Positions 1 to 9,501 of a DNA stretch of 64,000 nt are shown here, one piece after another (position 1 is the first letter of the stretch; the number at the start of each line of letters is the position of its first letter). The notes below the pieces were generated by a model. That model made no database searches. It saw only the letters and a program-made list of their open reading frames with translations, and had not been told where the DNA came from. The DNA is taken from contig CAKZLK010000052.1 in NCBI GenBank assembly GCA_937125455.1, positions 45,295 to 109,294 on the forward strand, in the 5' to 3' direction. This DNA comes from an uncultured Aequorivita sp. GTDB taxonomy: Bacteria > Bacteroidota > Bacteroidia > Flavobacteriales > Flavobacteriaceae. The position numbers were made by a program, and so were the translations under genes.

Positions 1-1
1 T

Positions 2-502
2 CTTGAAAGAAAAGATTCCATATCAGTAGCAGAATTTTCTCAGTTACTTAAACCCATGAACAACAATCTGCTAAAAAACAATAAGTTTGCTTACGCAAAA
101 AGCGTTGCAAAATCATGGGTAGAATTTTGGGGAACTGGTGTCATGTGGAATTATGATTCCTTTAAAATTAAAGAAATTAAGTGGGTATTAGCTGGTTTTT
201 GGCTGTTCATAATGACTCCAATCATTATTATTCTTAAAATACTTTTTTTACTAATTTGTGCGTTTCATTTTTATAAAAGAATACGCAATAGAAAATGGCT
301 ATTTACTTTTGAATTCTTTTGTGTTTTACTAATTTTGGGGGCATCACTTGGTCAAGCCTTGGTTGTCTATGGAGGTAATGCTCGCTTTTCAATGCCATTT
401 TTCCCGTTGATCCTTATAGTTGTAGTTCAATTTTACCTAAATAATAAAAATTATGTCCCAACCTGTTTTAGAATTAAAAAACGCCGCCATATATCAAACT
501 GA
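2..502 (+). CDS. C-terminal part of a polytopic membrane protein, possibly a glycosyltransferase (partial)
   Basis: The frame is open from base 2, so the gene begins before the window and only its C-terminal 166 residues are visible. It holds three strongly hydrophobic segments and a motif GNARFSMPFFPLILI near the end. Such an Arg-Phe-x-x-Pro-Phe stretch in the last membrane span recalls ArnT/PMT-like glycosyltransferases and O-antigen-ligase-like proteins, but that is a resemblance only. The last 50 bases overlap the start of ftsE in another frame, which suggests co-transcription with it. The internal ATG at base 56 is not a convincing start because the upstream frame stays open. Confidence 0.6.
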   Translation, partial: LERKDSISVAEFSQLLKPMNNNLLKNNKFAYAKSVAKSWVEFWGTGVMWNYDSFKIKEIKWVLAGFWLFIMTPIIIILKILFLLICAFHFYKRIRNRKWLFTFEFFCVLLILGASLGQALVVYGGNARFSMPFFPLILIVVVQFYLNNKNYVPTCFRIKKRRHISN

Positions 503-1136
503 TAACTTGGTACTTTCCGATGTAACCGTAAGTGTTGATAAAGGTGAATTTGTTTACCTAATTGGGAAAACAGGAACTGGAAAAAGTAGTTTCATGAAAA
601 CACTTTATGGTGACCTTCCGCTGAAAGAAGGCGAAGGACACATTGTGGGTTATGATCTTGCAACACTAAAAGAAAAAGACATCCCTTTTTTAAGAAGAAA
701 ACTGGGCGTAGTCTTTCAGGATTTCAAACTTTTGAACGATCGAACAGTAAGTGATAACCTGCGTTTTGTTCTCACCGCTACAGGCTGGAAAGATAAGGCT
801 GCAATGGAGAGTAAAATAAACGAAGTTTTGGATAAAGTTGATATGAAAACGAAAGCGTTTAAATATCCTTACCAACTTTCTGGTGGTGAACAACAACGTG
901 TGGCCATTGCGCGGGCACTTTTGAACGATCCTGAATTAATTCTTGCAGATGAGCCTACTGGAAATCTAGATCCGCAAACTAGTGTGGAAGTAATGGAAGT
1001 ACTACGCGATATTAACAAAAACGGCAATACCATATTGATGGCAACGCACGATTATGCTTTGTTATTGAAATATCCTTCCAAAACTTTAAAGTGCGACGAA
1101 AGCCAGATTTTTGAAGTTGTTCAAAAAACTGTTTAA
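453..1136 (+). CDS. ftsE: Cell-division ABC transporter ATP-binding protein FtsE
   Basis: This 227-residue protein is a complete ABC ATPase. Walker A is GKTGTGKSS at residues 38-46, the signature is LSGGEQQR near residue 143, Walker B is ELILADEP, and the switch His lies in MATHDY. Length and the compact single-domain layout fit FtsE, the cytoplasmic ATPase that pairs with the membrane protein FtsX to control peptidoglycan hydrolases at division. FtsX is not visible here, so assignment rests on sequence resemblance to Flavobacteriia FtsE. The gene overlaps the preceding membrane-protein gene by 50 bases and ends 5 bases from a convergent gene. Confidence 0.85.
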   Translation: MSQPVLELKNAAIYQTDNLVLSDVTVSVDKGEFVYLIGKTGTGKSSFMKTLYGDLPLKEGEGHIVGYDLATLKEKDIPFLRRKLGVVFQDFKLLNDRTVSDNLRFVLTATGWKDKAAMESKINEVLDKVDMKTKAFKYPYQLSGGEQQRVAIARALLNDPELILADEPTGNLDPQTSVEVMEVLRDINKNGNTILMATHDYALLLKYPSKTLKCDESQIFEVVQKTV

Positions 1137-1141
1137 CGCAA

Positions 1142-2776
1142 TCAATCGTTTAATATACTTGGGTCTCGGAGCTGAAGTTCACATTCTTTTTTAAGGGATG
1201 GTTCTATTTTTAGATGAATTTTTCCAGAAGCATTTGGCTTTAAAATAGTGTTTTCAGCAATTACTATTTGCTTCTTTGAAGTTAGATCCAAAGTAGCATC
1301 TTCAGTGAATTGTTGGTTTCTAATAATCACATCAGAAATGGAAGTGAGTTTAAAATCCCAGCGACTGAAACGTTGGTTTTCAATTTTAACAGCATCTTTT
1401 TCAGCAAACATATCAAAAACCATTTTTACTGCACGACCTGTATTGAGCATTCCCGAACCGTACATTCCCGCATAAGGTTTGTTGGGTTCAACATAATCAA
1501 TATTGGTTGATGTAAATTTTATAATACTCTCCACTTCATCTGCTGGAAGACATGGATAAAGCGAAAACATGAGCCCAATAGTACCTGTTATTAAAGGAGC
1601 TACACCTGAAGTTTGGTTAAATTCACTTACATCCACTTTTTTTCGCAATGCAAGCTCGCCATATCTAAAAATACCTGTTGAGGGCCCAACAATATCTATT
1701 GCGCTATTTATGTTTCGTATGCTTATTGGGTATAGATGGGGAACTTGCGTAGTATCATTATTCTTAAACCCTCCTGTAAGTCCAACGTAGTTGCGAATAT
1801 TTTTCACATAATACAATCCTTTGTCCTCTTCAATTTGAATATTTTCCCAGTAATGCTCATAACGATGTTGTGCAGAAGATACCGCAATCACTTTGTCATA
1901 TGATGCCGGATAATAAAAAACCTTCCCTTTTGTTTTTGTAAAATCTGGATTATGGCCTATTGCAACTATCACAGTACCATTTTCCATCATTTCATATATT
2001 GCCTTTTGAGCGGGTTCATATTCATGATTCAAGCCCCAACTACAATTAATTACTTTGACGCCCATTTTGGAAAGCTCAACAAGCTGCTCCAAGGTATTTA
2101 AGTGTTTAAAGTTTGTGGAATAAATACTGCAGTCGTAACAAATTCCTGCTATACCATATGCATTGTCTCCTTGACCAGCAGCTGATTCGGCTACGGAGTA
2201 ACCATGACCATTGACTAAAATGGATTTTTGTATCACTTTACTCTTTCCTGCAAATTCCTTATCGTTCGGATTAATAGAGCCATCAGATATTCCAATAATT
2301 ACATCACGTGAGCCTGTAGTATAATACCAAGCTTTAGGGACTTCAAGAACGTCGAGATAATCAAGGTTTACCTGTGCACCCAAATTTTCTCCAATGGTAC
2401 TGGTTAACCCATAATCATTAGGTTCAAATATTTTTTTGTCTTCTTCAGCAATTAGTTCACCAGATTCAAAAAGATTAGAAACATTCTGCAACAAATCTGT
2501 TAATAATGTTGCCTTATCAGCAATCACAAAAAAAGTCTTTTTTAGGTACTCCTTTTTGGCATGCTTCCATGTTTTTTTAAAAATTTTAATTTTATAATTT
2601 TTCAAAGCTGCCTTAAGCCTTGTATCGTTACCTGTATAATTTAAATAACCTTCTTTTGTTTCGAAGGAAGGCGAAAAAGAAGTATCTCTAGCTCGCAAAT
2701 AAAACCAAGCCTCCTTTTGGGCGTGTACCGAAAATGTAGATAATATCATAAAAATTATAAGGAAAAATGCTCGCAC
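1142..2776 (-). CDS. Secreted subtilisin-like (S8 family) serine protease
   Basis: The 544-residue product opens with a signal peptide (residues 1-19, ending VHAQ). Subtilase catalytic blocks follow: Asp165 in IGISDGS, His191 in NGHGYS, an oxyanion-type Asn276 in IGHNP, and Ser390 in QTSGVAP. All three triad positions are kept, although the His block lacks the usual HGTHVAG form and the Asn block is AIGHN instead of AAGN, so specificity or activity may be altered. No T9SS sorting domain is evident at the C-terminus. It is convergent with ftsE and divergent from a methyltransferase gene. It probably acts in the periplasm or outside the cell; its substrate is unknown. Confidence 0.8.
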   Translation of the reverse strand: MRAFFLIIFMILSTFSVHAQKEAWFYLRARDTSFSPSFETKEGYLNYTGNDTRLKAALKNYKIKIFKKTWKHAKKEYLKKTFFVIADKATLLTDLLQNVSNLFESGELIAEEDKKIFEPNDYGLTSTIGENLGAQVNLDYLDVLEVPKAWYYTTGSRDVIIGISDGSINPNDKEFAGKSKVIQKSILVNGHGYSVAESAAGQGDNAYGIAGICYDCSIYSTNFKHLNTLEQLVELSKMGVKVINCSWGLNHEYEPAQKAIYEMMENGTVIVAIGHNPDFTKTKGKVFYYPASYDKVIAVSSAQHRYEHYWENIQIEEDKGLYYVKNIRNYVGLTGGFKNNDTTQVPHLYPISIRNINSAIDIVGPSTGIFRYGELALRKKVDVSEFNQTSGVAPLITGTIGLMFSLYPCLPADEVESIIKFTSTNIDYVEPNKPYAGMYGSGMLNTGRAVKMVFDMFAEKDAVKIENQRFSRWDFKLTSISDVIIRNQQFTEDATLDLTSKKQIVIAENTILKPNASGKIHLKIEPSLKKECELQLRDPSILND

Positions 2777-2896
2777 GATAAATTCTTTTTTTACAAGGTA
2801 CTTATTTTTTAAAAAATTTAAGAAACATTAATCACTTACTAACTAATTCAGATTATAATTTTCCGCATCCTAAAAAGATTGCTGTATTTTAGCAAC

Positions 2897-3625
2897 ATGT
2901 ATCAAGCTCTAAAAAAAGTAGCGCTTTCTGTCATTCCGAAAAAAATGCTCTTTGAAAACGAGATTTTTTTTCGGTCTATTTTTGCATTTCACTTACGTGG
3001 TAAAAAACACGAATGTACTGTTTGTGGTCACGGACTTAAAAAATTTATCGCAATTCCAGACGGTGATCTGCTCTGCCCTTTTTGCGGAAGTCGTTCCCGA
3101 ACCCGACGCCTTTATTATTTTCTAAATGAAAATGATTTGATTCACGGAAAAGTGCTCCATTTTTCACCTTCACGAAGTGTTTACCGGTTGCTCAAAAAGA
3201 ATTCCAAAATAAAGTATTTCAGCACCGATTTTGAAGACGAATTTCTTGCAGATTATCGGTATGACATTACCCAAATTACTTTGGAAAACGATTTTTTTGA
3301 CCTCATAATCTGTTACCATATTTTAGAGCATATTGAAAACGATAAAAGAGCAATACAAGAATTGCACCGGGTTTTGAAACCTGCTGGAACTTGCATAATT
3401 CAAACGCCGTTTAATGAAGGAAACATTTACGAAGATTTTTCAAAAAGGACTCCCGAAGAAAGATTAAAAGCTTTTGGTCAAGATGACCACGTGCGTATTT
3501 ATTCAGTGGAAGGTTTGCAGCAACGATTGAAAGAAAACGGCTTTCAAGATGTGGAAATCAAAACTTTTCCGGCAAACGAGCGTTACGGGTTTATGGAAGA
3601 AACTCTATTAATCGCCAAAAAATGA
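2897..3625 (+). CDS. Class I SAM-dependent methyltransferase with N-terminal zinc-ribbon-like segment
   Basis: I start this protein at the ATG at 2897 (MYQALKK), because the in-frame codons upstream look like promoter sequence. The N-terminal part has two CxxC pairs (CTVCGHG and CPFCGSRS) that could hold zinc. The C-terminal half carries a methyltransferase fold with VLHFSPSRS in the SAM-binding region, FDLIICYHILEHI as the acidic-His motif, and ELHRVLKPAGTCIIQTP as the late strand. It overlaps the next glycosyltransferase gene by 4 bases, so it most likely modifies a sugar or lipid in the surface-glycan pathway. The substrate cannot be told from the sequence. Confidence 0.8.
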   Translation: MYQALKKVALSVIPKKMLFENEIFFRSIFAFHLRGKKHECTVCGHGLKKFIAIPDGDLLCPFCGSRSRTRRLYYFLNENDLIHGKVLHFSPSRSVYRLLKKNSKIKYFSTDFEDEFLADYRYDITQITLENDFFDLIICYHILEHIENDKRAIQELHRVLKPAGTCIIQTPFNEGNIYEDFSKRTPEERLKAFGQDDHVRIYSVEGLQQRLKENGFQDVEIKTFPANERYGFMEETLLIAKK

Positions 3626-4518
3626 TTTCCATCCTTATTCCAACATACAACTACACTGTTTTTGCGTTAGTAGAAAACTTACAAAAACAATGTGAACGCG
3701 CCAATGTTGTCTATGAAATATTGGTTTTGGACGATGCTTCCACCGACAAAAGATCTTTGAAGGAAAATTCAAAAATCAATTTATTGAAGCAATGCAGTTT
3801 TCAGATTTTGGACAAAAATATTGGCAGAAGTAAAATCCGCAATCTTTTGGCAGTAAAAGCAACGTATGATTGGCTGCTATTTTTGGATGCTGACACATTT
3901 CCTTCAAGTTCAGAATATATTGAAAAATATTTGGATGCATTTTCAAATAAAACTTCTGTAATTTTTGGCGGTATTGCATATCCAAAAAACGATTCCAAAC
4001 AATACAGTTTGAGATATAAATACGGTATTGAACGCGAAAGCCTGTCGCTTGCAGAGCGAATCAAAAATCCTTACCGAAGTTTTATAACAATGGGATTCGC
4101 CATTAAAAAAGAAATTTTTAAAACTATTAAATTCAACGAAAAGCTCGCAGGTTATGGTTACGAAGATTCAGTTTTTGGGCATGAACTTCAAAAAAACAAC
4201 ATTTCCCTAATACATATAGACAATGCCGTGGTCCATTTGAATTTGGAAACCAATGATGATTTCATAAAAAAATCGCAATTGGCACTTCAAAATTTATTGA
4301 AATTTTACAACGACGGTTCCGTTAATAGCGAAACCGTGAAAATCTTAAAAATCTATTTGAAATTAAAAAAATGGAACTTACGGTTTGCCGTGAAAGGATT
4401 TTTCAATGTTTTTAAACACCCCATACTTAAAAACCTAAATTCTCCAAAACCTTCACTTTTGCTTTTTGATTTGTATCGCTTGGGTTATCTTAGTTCTCTA
4501 AATCCAAAAGATGCCTAA
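3622..4518 (+). CDS. Family 2 glycosyltransferase
   Basis: A GT-A-fold glycosyltransferase of 298 residues. The nucleotide-binding start ISILIPTYNY, the LDDAS motif and the metal-binding DxD motif (FLDADTFP) are all present, followed by GYGYEDSVFGHEL, which fits the ED catalytic-base region. It should transfer a sugar from a nucleotide sugar at the inner face of the cytoplasmic membrane. It overlaps its neighbours by 4 and 8 bases, so translation is probably coupled. It belongs to the glycan cluster; donor and acceptor are unknown. Confidence 0.85.
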   Translation: MISILIPTYNYTVFALVENLQKQCERANVVYEILVLDDASTDKRSLKENSKINLLKQCSFQILDKNIGRSKIRNLLAVKATYDWLLFLDADTFPSSSEYIEKYLDAFSNKTSVIFGGIAYPKNDSKQYSLRYKYGIERESLSLAERIKNPYRSFITMGFAIKKEIFKTIKFNEKLAGYGYEDSVFGHELQKNNISLIHIDNAVVHLNLETNDDFIKKSQLALQNLLKFYNDGSVNSETVKILKIYLKLKKWNLRFAVKGFFNVFKHPILKNLNSPKPSLLLFDLYRLGYLSSLNPKDA

Positions 4519-5443
4519 ATTTTCGGTTGTCATATCTGTTTTCAATAAAGAAAAGTACATTGCAGACACTTTAAAAAGTGTCTTTGCGCAGACATTTACC
4601 GATTTTGAAGTAGTGATTTTAAACGATGGCTCCACAGACAATAGCGAAGCTGAAATCCTCAAATTCAACGATTCACGTATTCGTTATTTTTCAAAAGAAA
4701 ATCAAGGTGCTGGTGCCGCACGCAATTTTGTAATAAAAAAAGCACTGCATGACTATATTGCTCTCCTAGACGCTGATGATTATTGGCATCCTTATTATTT
4801 GGAAGAACAAGTCAATTTGATAAACAAATTTCCAAATGAATCAGTTTTCGCCACAGCTATTGAAATTGAAAAGAAAGGAAAAATATACCCTTCAGTATAT
4901 TCAGTTCATAACTTAGTGCCAAATGAAATACAAATTGTGAATTTTTTTTCCGCAAGTTTTTTAAACTCAATACTAACTAGTAGCAGTACTGTTCTAAATA
5001 AGTTTGTATTTTCAAACATAGGATATTATGACCCTTCAATTAAAAGTGGTCAGGATACGGATTTATGGATTAGATTAGGTTTAGAATATCCCGTCGTTTT
5101 TTTGAATAAATCCTGTGCAGTTTACCGTTATGCATTGGAAAGCCTCTCAAATTCAAAATTAAAAGTTTCCCAAAAAGCTTCCTTTGAAAAATTTGAGCTC
5201 TTCGAAAAGAATAATCCCGCCCTTAAAAAATTTCTGGATTTAAACAGATATTCGCTGTGTATCTTGGCTAAAATAGAAGGCAATAAAGAAGCCTTTAAGA
5301 AGAATTTTCAGAAAATAAACCAAGAAAATCTCAGTAAAAAGCAACAGTTTCTACTTCGGCAAAACAAAACCATATTAAAGTATCTTTCAAAAACGAAAGA
5401 CAATTTGGAAAAGCTGGGATTGCGGTTAGGCACCTTTAAATAA
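4511..5443 (+). CDS. Family 2 glycosyltransferase
   Basis: A second GT-A-fold enzyme (310 residues) with FSVVISVFNKEKYI at the N-terminus, LNDGSTDNSE as the nucleotide-binding loop, LLDADDYW as the DxD metal site and SGQDTDLWIRL as the probable catalytic-base region. It shares its first bases with the end of the preceding GT2 gene and is the last gene of this plus-strand run; the convergent FdtA-like gene overlaps its 3' end by 18 bases. It probably adds one residue to the same surface glycan; substrate unknown. Confidence 0.85.
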   Translation: MPKFSVVISVFNKEKYIADTLKSVFAQTFTDFEVVILNDGSTDNSEAEILKFNDSRIRYFSKENQGAGAARNFVIKKALHDYIALLDADDYWHPYYLEEQVNLINKFPNESVFATAIEIEKKGKIYPSVYSVHNLVPNEIQIVNFFSASFLNSILTSSSTVLNKFVFSNIGYYDPSIKSGQDTDLWIRLGLEYPVVFLNKSCAVYRYALESLSNSKLKVSQKASFEKFELFEKNNPALKKFLDLNRYSLCILAKIEGNKEAFKKNFQKINQENLSKKQQFLLRQNKTILKYLSKTKDNLEKLGLRLGTFK

Positions 5444-5845
5444 CTTAAAATCTTCGTACTCACGAATATAATCGTCTTCGTTGTATTCTTCGCTTACCAG
5501 TGAAAGGCATACAGCTCCAGAAGAAAAATTTTCTAATTCCCGCCAAACCCCATTCGGAATCAATAAGCCTCTGTCCGGCCTGTTCAAAGTGATAATTCTT
5601 CGCTTTTTTCCATTGTCCAAAACCACATCAAAACTACCGCTTAAGGCAATTAAAAATTGTTGCAGCTCTTTGTGAGCATGGCCACCACGTGTGGACGAAC
5701 TTGGAACGTCATACAAATAATAAACTCGTTTTATTACAAATGGCAAAAAATCCTTTTCGACTACTGATAAGTTTCCACGACCGTCCGGATCGCTGATTTT
5801 AGGTATTTCTCTGAGTTCTATTTTATCTAAATCAATGTATTGCAT
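5426..5845 (-). CDS. FdtA/WxcM-family dTDP-4-oxo-6-deoxyglucose 3,4-ketoisomerase
   Basis: A 139-residue single-domain cupin. The GRGNLSVVE opening and the STRGGHAHK motif with its paired histidines are the hallmark of the FdtA/QdtA/WxcM group, which isomerises dTDP-4-keto-6-deoxyglucose to the 3-keto sugar on the way to 3-amino-3,6-dideoxyhexoses. A DegT-type aminotransferase four genes further along (9502-10602) is the expected next enzyme of such a pathway. FdtA and QdtA differ in product stereochemistry and cannot be separated by eye. The gene overlaps the upstream glycosyltransferase by 14 bases. Confidence 0.82.
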   Translation of the reverse strand: MQYIDLDKIELREIPKISDPDGRGNLSVVEKDFLPFVIKRVYYLYDVPSSSTRGGHAHKELQQFLIALSGSFDVVLDNGKKRRIITLNRPDRGLLIPNGVWRELENFSSGAVCLSLVSEEYNEDDYIREYEDFKLFKGA

Positions 5846-6941
5846 GCTGTAAAGTTTGGTTCCATTTTTCAGAAATGGCCTGCATTGAAAATTTCGCTAC
5901 AGATGGTTTTGTGTTTTTTTGAAGGGTTTTATACAAATCCTCTTCAAAACATAAAGTTTGCAACGCTTCCGAAAATAAAGGTAAACTTCTTTCGGCAATC
6001 AACAAACCGTTTTTTTTGTTCTGTACAATTTCCGAAGGGCCCGAAATTATATCCAATGATACCACAGGTGTTCCCAATGAAAGTGATTCTACCAAGACCA
6101 TTGGAAAACCTTCGTATTTACTGGTAAGCGTTACACAACGAGCTTTTTTAATAATTTCAAAAGGGTTTTTAGTAAATGGCAAAAACAAAATATGTTTTGC
6201 GCAGGACTTTGAAGCTGCCAATTTTTGAAGCATTTCCTTGTCCTTTCCATCACCCAAAATAACGAGATGGATGTCCTTTTCCCAAACTTTCGATTGTGAA
6301 AAGGCTTCAATCAAAAATGAAAAATCTTTAATTGAATCATCCAATCGACCATAGGAAAGTATGTACTTTTTGTTTTGAAGAATTTTGGGAAACTCGCCGT
6401 TTTCATTTTCCCATTTAGGATTAAAAGCATTATGGATCGTTAAGGAATTATCTATCCCTTCGCTTCTTAAAATTTTGGTTTCAATGTATTCAGAAACGGC
6501 AACATTCAAAAGGTTTTTCTTACAGATTTTTGAAAATGCTGACGGATTTTCAGTAAGGTATTCCGTTTTTTTTGAACTGTGCACCACATAAATTTTTTTC
6601 AGTTCGCGATAGATGAATTTTGAATAAAACAATTCGCGTTCAAAATTATTTTTAGGTCGGTGATCAATTAGTACATCAAAATTTTTCTGCTTTAAATAAT
6701 TCCGAAATTTTCGAAAGCGCAGCAATCGTTTCACTAAAGTATCTTTTTCGGTTTTTAACTTCCCTAAATTCAGTATTTGCCCACTGTATGGATAATCAAC
6801 TTCATCATTCAAAACAATTATATGTACTTCGTGCCCCTTTGCTTCCAACATTTGTGAAAGCATGGCGCACGAGCGCTCCAAACCGCCCTTTGCAAGCGAA
6901 ATGGATACTAGGCACACTTTGAATTTCTTTTCAGTGCCCAT
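5832..6941 (-). CDS. Family 4 glycosyltransferase
   Basis: A 369-residue GT-B-fold enzyme. The N-terminal domain opens with CLVSISLAKGGLERS. The C-terminal domain has YILSYGRLDD, then the donor-binding block EGFPMVLVESLSLGTPVVS with the E-x7-E pattern of retaining GT4 enzymes. It precedes and overlaps the FdtA-like gene on the minus strand. About 135 bases separate it from a divergent glycosyltransferase at 7076, where both promoters must lie. Donor and acceptor are unknown. Confidence 0.85.
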   Translation of the reverse strand: MGTEKKFKVCLVSISLAKGGLERSCAMLSQMLEAKGHEVHIIVLNDEVDYPYSGQILNLGKLKTEKDTLVKRLLRFRKFRNYLKQKNFDVLIDHRPKNNFERELFYSKFIYRELKKIYVVHSSKKTEYLTENPSAFSKICKKNLLNVAVSEYIETKILRSEGIDNSLTIHNAFNPKWENENGEFPKILQNKKYILSYGRLDDSIKDFSFLIEAFSQSKVWEKDIHLVILGDGKDKEMLQKLAASKSCAKHILFLPFTKNPFEIIKKARCVTLTSKYEGFPMVLVESLSLGTPVVSLDIISGPSEIVQNKKNGLLIAERSLPLFSEALQTLCFEEDLYKTLQKNTKPSVAKFSMQAISEKWNQTLQHAIH

Positions 6942-7075
6942 CGCTATTTATTATGTATTTTTGGTTGCACAAAGCAAATATAGCTTTTATGAAACATCCA
7001 AGGCTAACTTTTGACCCTTCAAAAAAAATGTATTGGGATGTTGCATGTGACCATTAAATAAAATATTATCGACAC

Positions 7076-8215
7076 ATGAAAATACTTTTGGTGGGTGAAT
7101 ACAGCAGGTTGCACAATTCCTTAAAGGAAGGTTTGCAAGTACTTGGCCACGAAGTAATGTTGGTTTCTACAGGTGATGAATTTAAAAATTTTCCATCAGA
7201 TATACTTTTAAAACGAAAATACAATTCGGGGATTTTAAAAAAAGTAAAGGTTGGCCTATTCAAACTTTTTGGTTTCGATATTTCTTCCATTTCCTTAAAA
7301 AATCAATTCTTTCAGCAGAAAGAAAATTTTCAAGGTTATGATATTGTGCAATTGATAAACGAAAGTCCACTTGGAATTTTGCCTAAATACGAAAAAAAAA
7401 TCATTTCCTTTTTAAGGAAAAACAACCAAAAACTCTTTCTGCTTTCGTGTGGAACGGATTGGACAAGTGTGAAATATGGGTATGAAAAAAAGTTTCGCTA
7501 TTCTATTTTTAATCCTCTGTTGGATGGTAAAGTCTCAGAAAAGGAGTTTTTTCCGGCACTGAAATATTTGAAACCAGAATACAAGGATTTGCATGATTTT
7601 GTTTTTGAAAAAGTGAACGGTGTAATTGCTTCCGATTTAGATTATGATATTCCACTCCAAGGAAACAAAAAGTATTGTGGATTGATTCCAAATCCCGTAA
7701 ATACTAAAAAATTAGAATATCACTCGCTCGGCACAAAAGAAAAGACCATCATCTTTCACGGTATCAACCGTGCTAATTATTTCAAAAAAGGAAATGATTA
7801 TTTTGAAGATGCCCTAAAAAAAATTCAACAAAAATATCCTTCAAGAGTTACAGTCATATCGGTTGAAAACTTACCGTATTCTGAATATATCGAAAAATAT
7901 AATTCAGCACACATTCTTTTGGACCAAGTGTTTGCATACGACCAAGGCTATAATGCTTTAGAAGCGATGGCAAAGGGAAAGGTGGTTTTTACTGGAGCAG
8001 AAAATGAATTTTTGGAGCGGTTTAATCTGAAGGAAGACGAAGTGTGTATAAATGCACTACCGGATGTTGACTATTTATTCAAAAAAATGGAAGAATTAAT
8101 TTTGAATCCTGAAAGACTAACTTCTATTTCAAGCAATGCCCGAAAGTTTATTGAAGCCGAACACGACTATGTTGCTATTGCTAGAAGATATTTAGAAATT
8201 TGGGGGAAAGCTTAG
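7076..8215 (+). CDS. GT-B-fold glycosyltransferase
   Basis: A 379-residue protein beginning MKILLVGEYSRLHNSLKEGL, typical of the N-terminal Rossmann half of GT-B enzymes. A donor-domain block follows near residue 280 (DQVFAYDQGYNALEAMAKGKVV), where the Glu lies in the GT1/GT4-like position. It is the only plus-strand gene in this part of the cluster, divergent from 6941 and convergent with the flippase, overlapping its end by 4 bases. It likely builds the same polysaccharide; specificity is not visible. Confidence 0.75.
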   Translation: MKILLVGEYSRLHNSLKEGLQVLGHEVMLVSTGDEFKNFPSDILLKRKYNSGILKKVKVGLFKLFGFDISSISLKNQFFQQKENFQGYDIVQLINESPLGILPKYEKKIISFLRKNNQKLFLLSCGTDWTSVKYGYEKKFRYSIFNPLLDGKVSEKEFFPALKYLKPEYKDLHDFVFEKVNGVIASDLDYDIPLQGNKKYCGLIPNPVNTKKLEYHSLGTKEKTIIFHGINRANYFKKGNDYFEDALKKIQQKYPSRVTVISVENLPYSEYIEKYNSAHILLDQVFAYDQGYNALEAMAKGKVVFTGAENEFLERFNLKEDEVCINALPDVDYLFKKMEELILNPERLTSISSNARKFIEAEHDYVAIARRYLEIWGKA

Positions 8216-9501
8216 CTTTCTATTTTTTTCTGCTTTCTGAAATAGCGAAACACGAGGTAAAAAACCACGAAAAAGTAAACCACATATCTTAAAAAGTGTG
8301 CCATTACAACACCTTCTACTCCATAGATTCCTGCGAAATAATAGGAAAAACCATAGAAAAGCGCAAGTGACAATATTTCTGAAAAGATAAAGTTTCGCAC
8401 CATTTTTTTTGCTAAAAACTGATAGCCTAAAACAATAGCCGCAAGACGAACAAAATCACCCAAAAGTTGCCATTTAAATAGCGGAGCCATTCCGTTAAAA
8501 TCAGGATAAATAATTTGGATTACATAATCCCTTAAAAAGTAAATTAACAACATTCCCACTCCAAAAAGCGGCAACAATGTCTTGTAAATATTAAAAAGTT
8601 CAGCTTTAAAATCGGTTTTATTATAAATTCCCGAAAATTTTGGAAGCACATATAAAGTAAAAATAGCACTCGAGAAAACCATATAATTCTTGGAAATATT
8701 GGTCATTGCCGTCCACGTTCCAGCTTCATTTTCAGACAATCGATTTGTTACCATGAGCCTGATATCCAATTCAACATAATTCAACAAAACCGTAGAGAAA
8801 AAAGACATTAAAGAAAAAGCCAACAGACTTTTTGCCATTGGGATTTTGAACTTAAGTTGTGAAAACTGAACATATTCCCGAAGTACTTTTATGAATATAA
8901 AAAGCATCACTACAAACTGTAATGCCGGAGTAATTGCAATAGCAATAAGTGCCCCGTCAATATTGTTGGTAAGAAGTAACGAAACAGTTAGAATAGCACT
9001 TAAAACATAACTGAAAAGATCTATACCAGCCAGTTTTTTGTAGCGGGAAAGTCCATTGACAATACCGTTAAAAACACGGTACATGCTTATAAAGGGCACT
9101 ACAACCGCTAACAATTTTATGAGATAAATATAATCTGAAGAATCAAAAATAGTAGTACTTAGGTAATCCGCACCAAAGAACAATACGGAAGAGACAACCA
9201 GGGTTCCTAGCACTGTAAAAACAAAAGTAGTAGAAAATAATTTTTGGAGTTGCTCTTTGTCATCTTTATATTCGGCAACATATTTTACAACGCCGCTAAA
9301 CATTCCTACGGAAGCAAACGAACTGAGCATTTCCAAAATATTCCGAAGCGAACCAATTTTTGCTATTCCAGCTTCCCCAACAATCTCTGCTAATAACCGC
9401 TGAATAAAAAGTGAAATAACCAACCGAATAGCAATAACACCAGCATTCAAAGATGTCATCTTTAAAAGTAAGTTACCGCGTATGGCTTTTGGAATTTTCA
9501 A
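8212..9501 (-). CDS. Polysaccharide flippase (Wzx-like, MOP superfamily)
   Basis: The 429-residue product is hydrophobic throughout, with about a dozen predicted membrane spans and no large soluble domain. Its opening (KMTSLNAGVIAIRLVISLFIQRLLAEIVGEAGIAKIG) fits the oligosaccharide flippases that move lipid-linked repeat units across the inner membrane. It starts immediately after the DegT aminotransferase stop (1 base), so the two are co-transcribed. Placement in a cluster with glycosyltransferases and a 3-amino-sugar pathway supports a Wzx role for O-antigen or capsule. No Wzy polymerase is evident in the window. Confidence 0.8.
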   Translation of the reverse strand: MKIPKAIRGNLLLKMTSLNAGVIAIRLVISLFIQRLLAEIVGEAGIAKIGSLRNILEMLSSFASVGMFSGVVKYVAEYKDDKEQLQKLFSTTFVFTVLGTLVVSSVLFFGADYLSTTIFDSSDYIYLIKLLAVVVPFISMYRVFNGIVNGLSRYKKLAGIDLFSYVLSAILTVSLLLTNNIDGALIAIAITPALQFVVMLFIFIKVLREYVQFSQLKFKIPMAKSLLAFSLMSFFSTVLLNYVELDIRLMVTNRLSENEAGTWTAMTNISKNYMVFSSAIFTLYVLPKFSGIYNKTDFKAELFNIYKTLLPLFGVGMLLIYFLRDYVIQIIYPDFNGMAPLFKWQLLGDFVRLAAIVLGYQFLAKKMVRNFIFSEILSLALFYGFSYYFAGIYGVEGVVMAHFLRYVVYFFVVFYLVFRYFRKQKKIES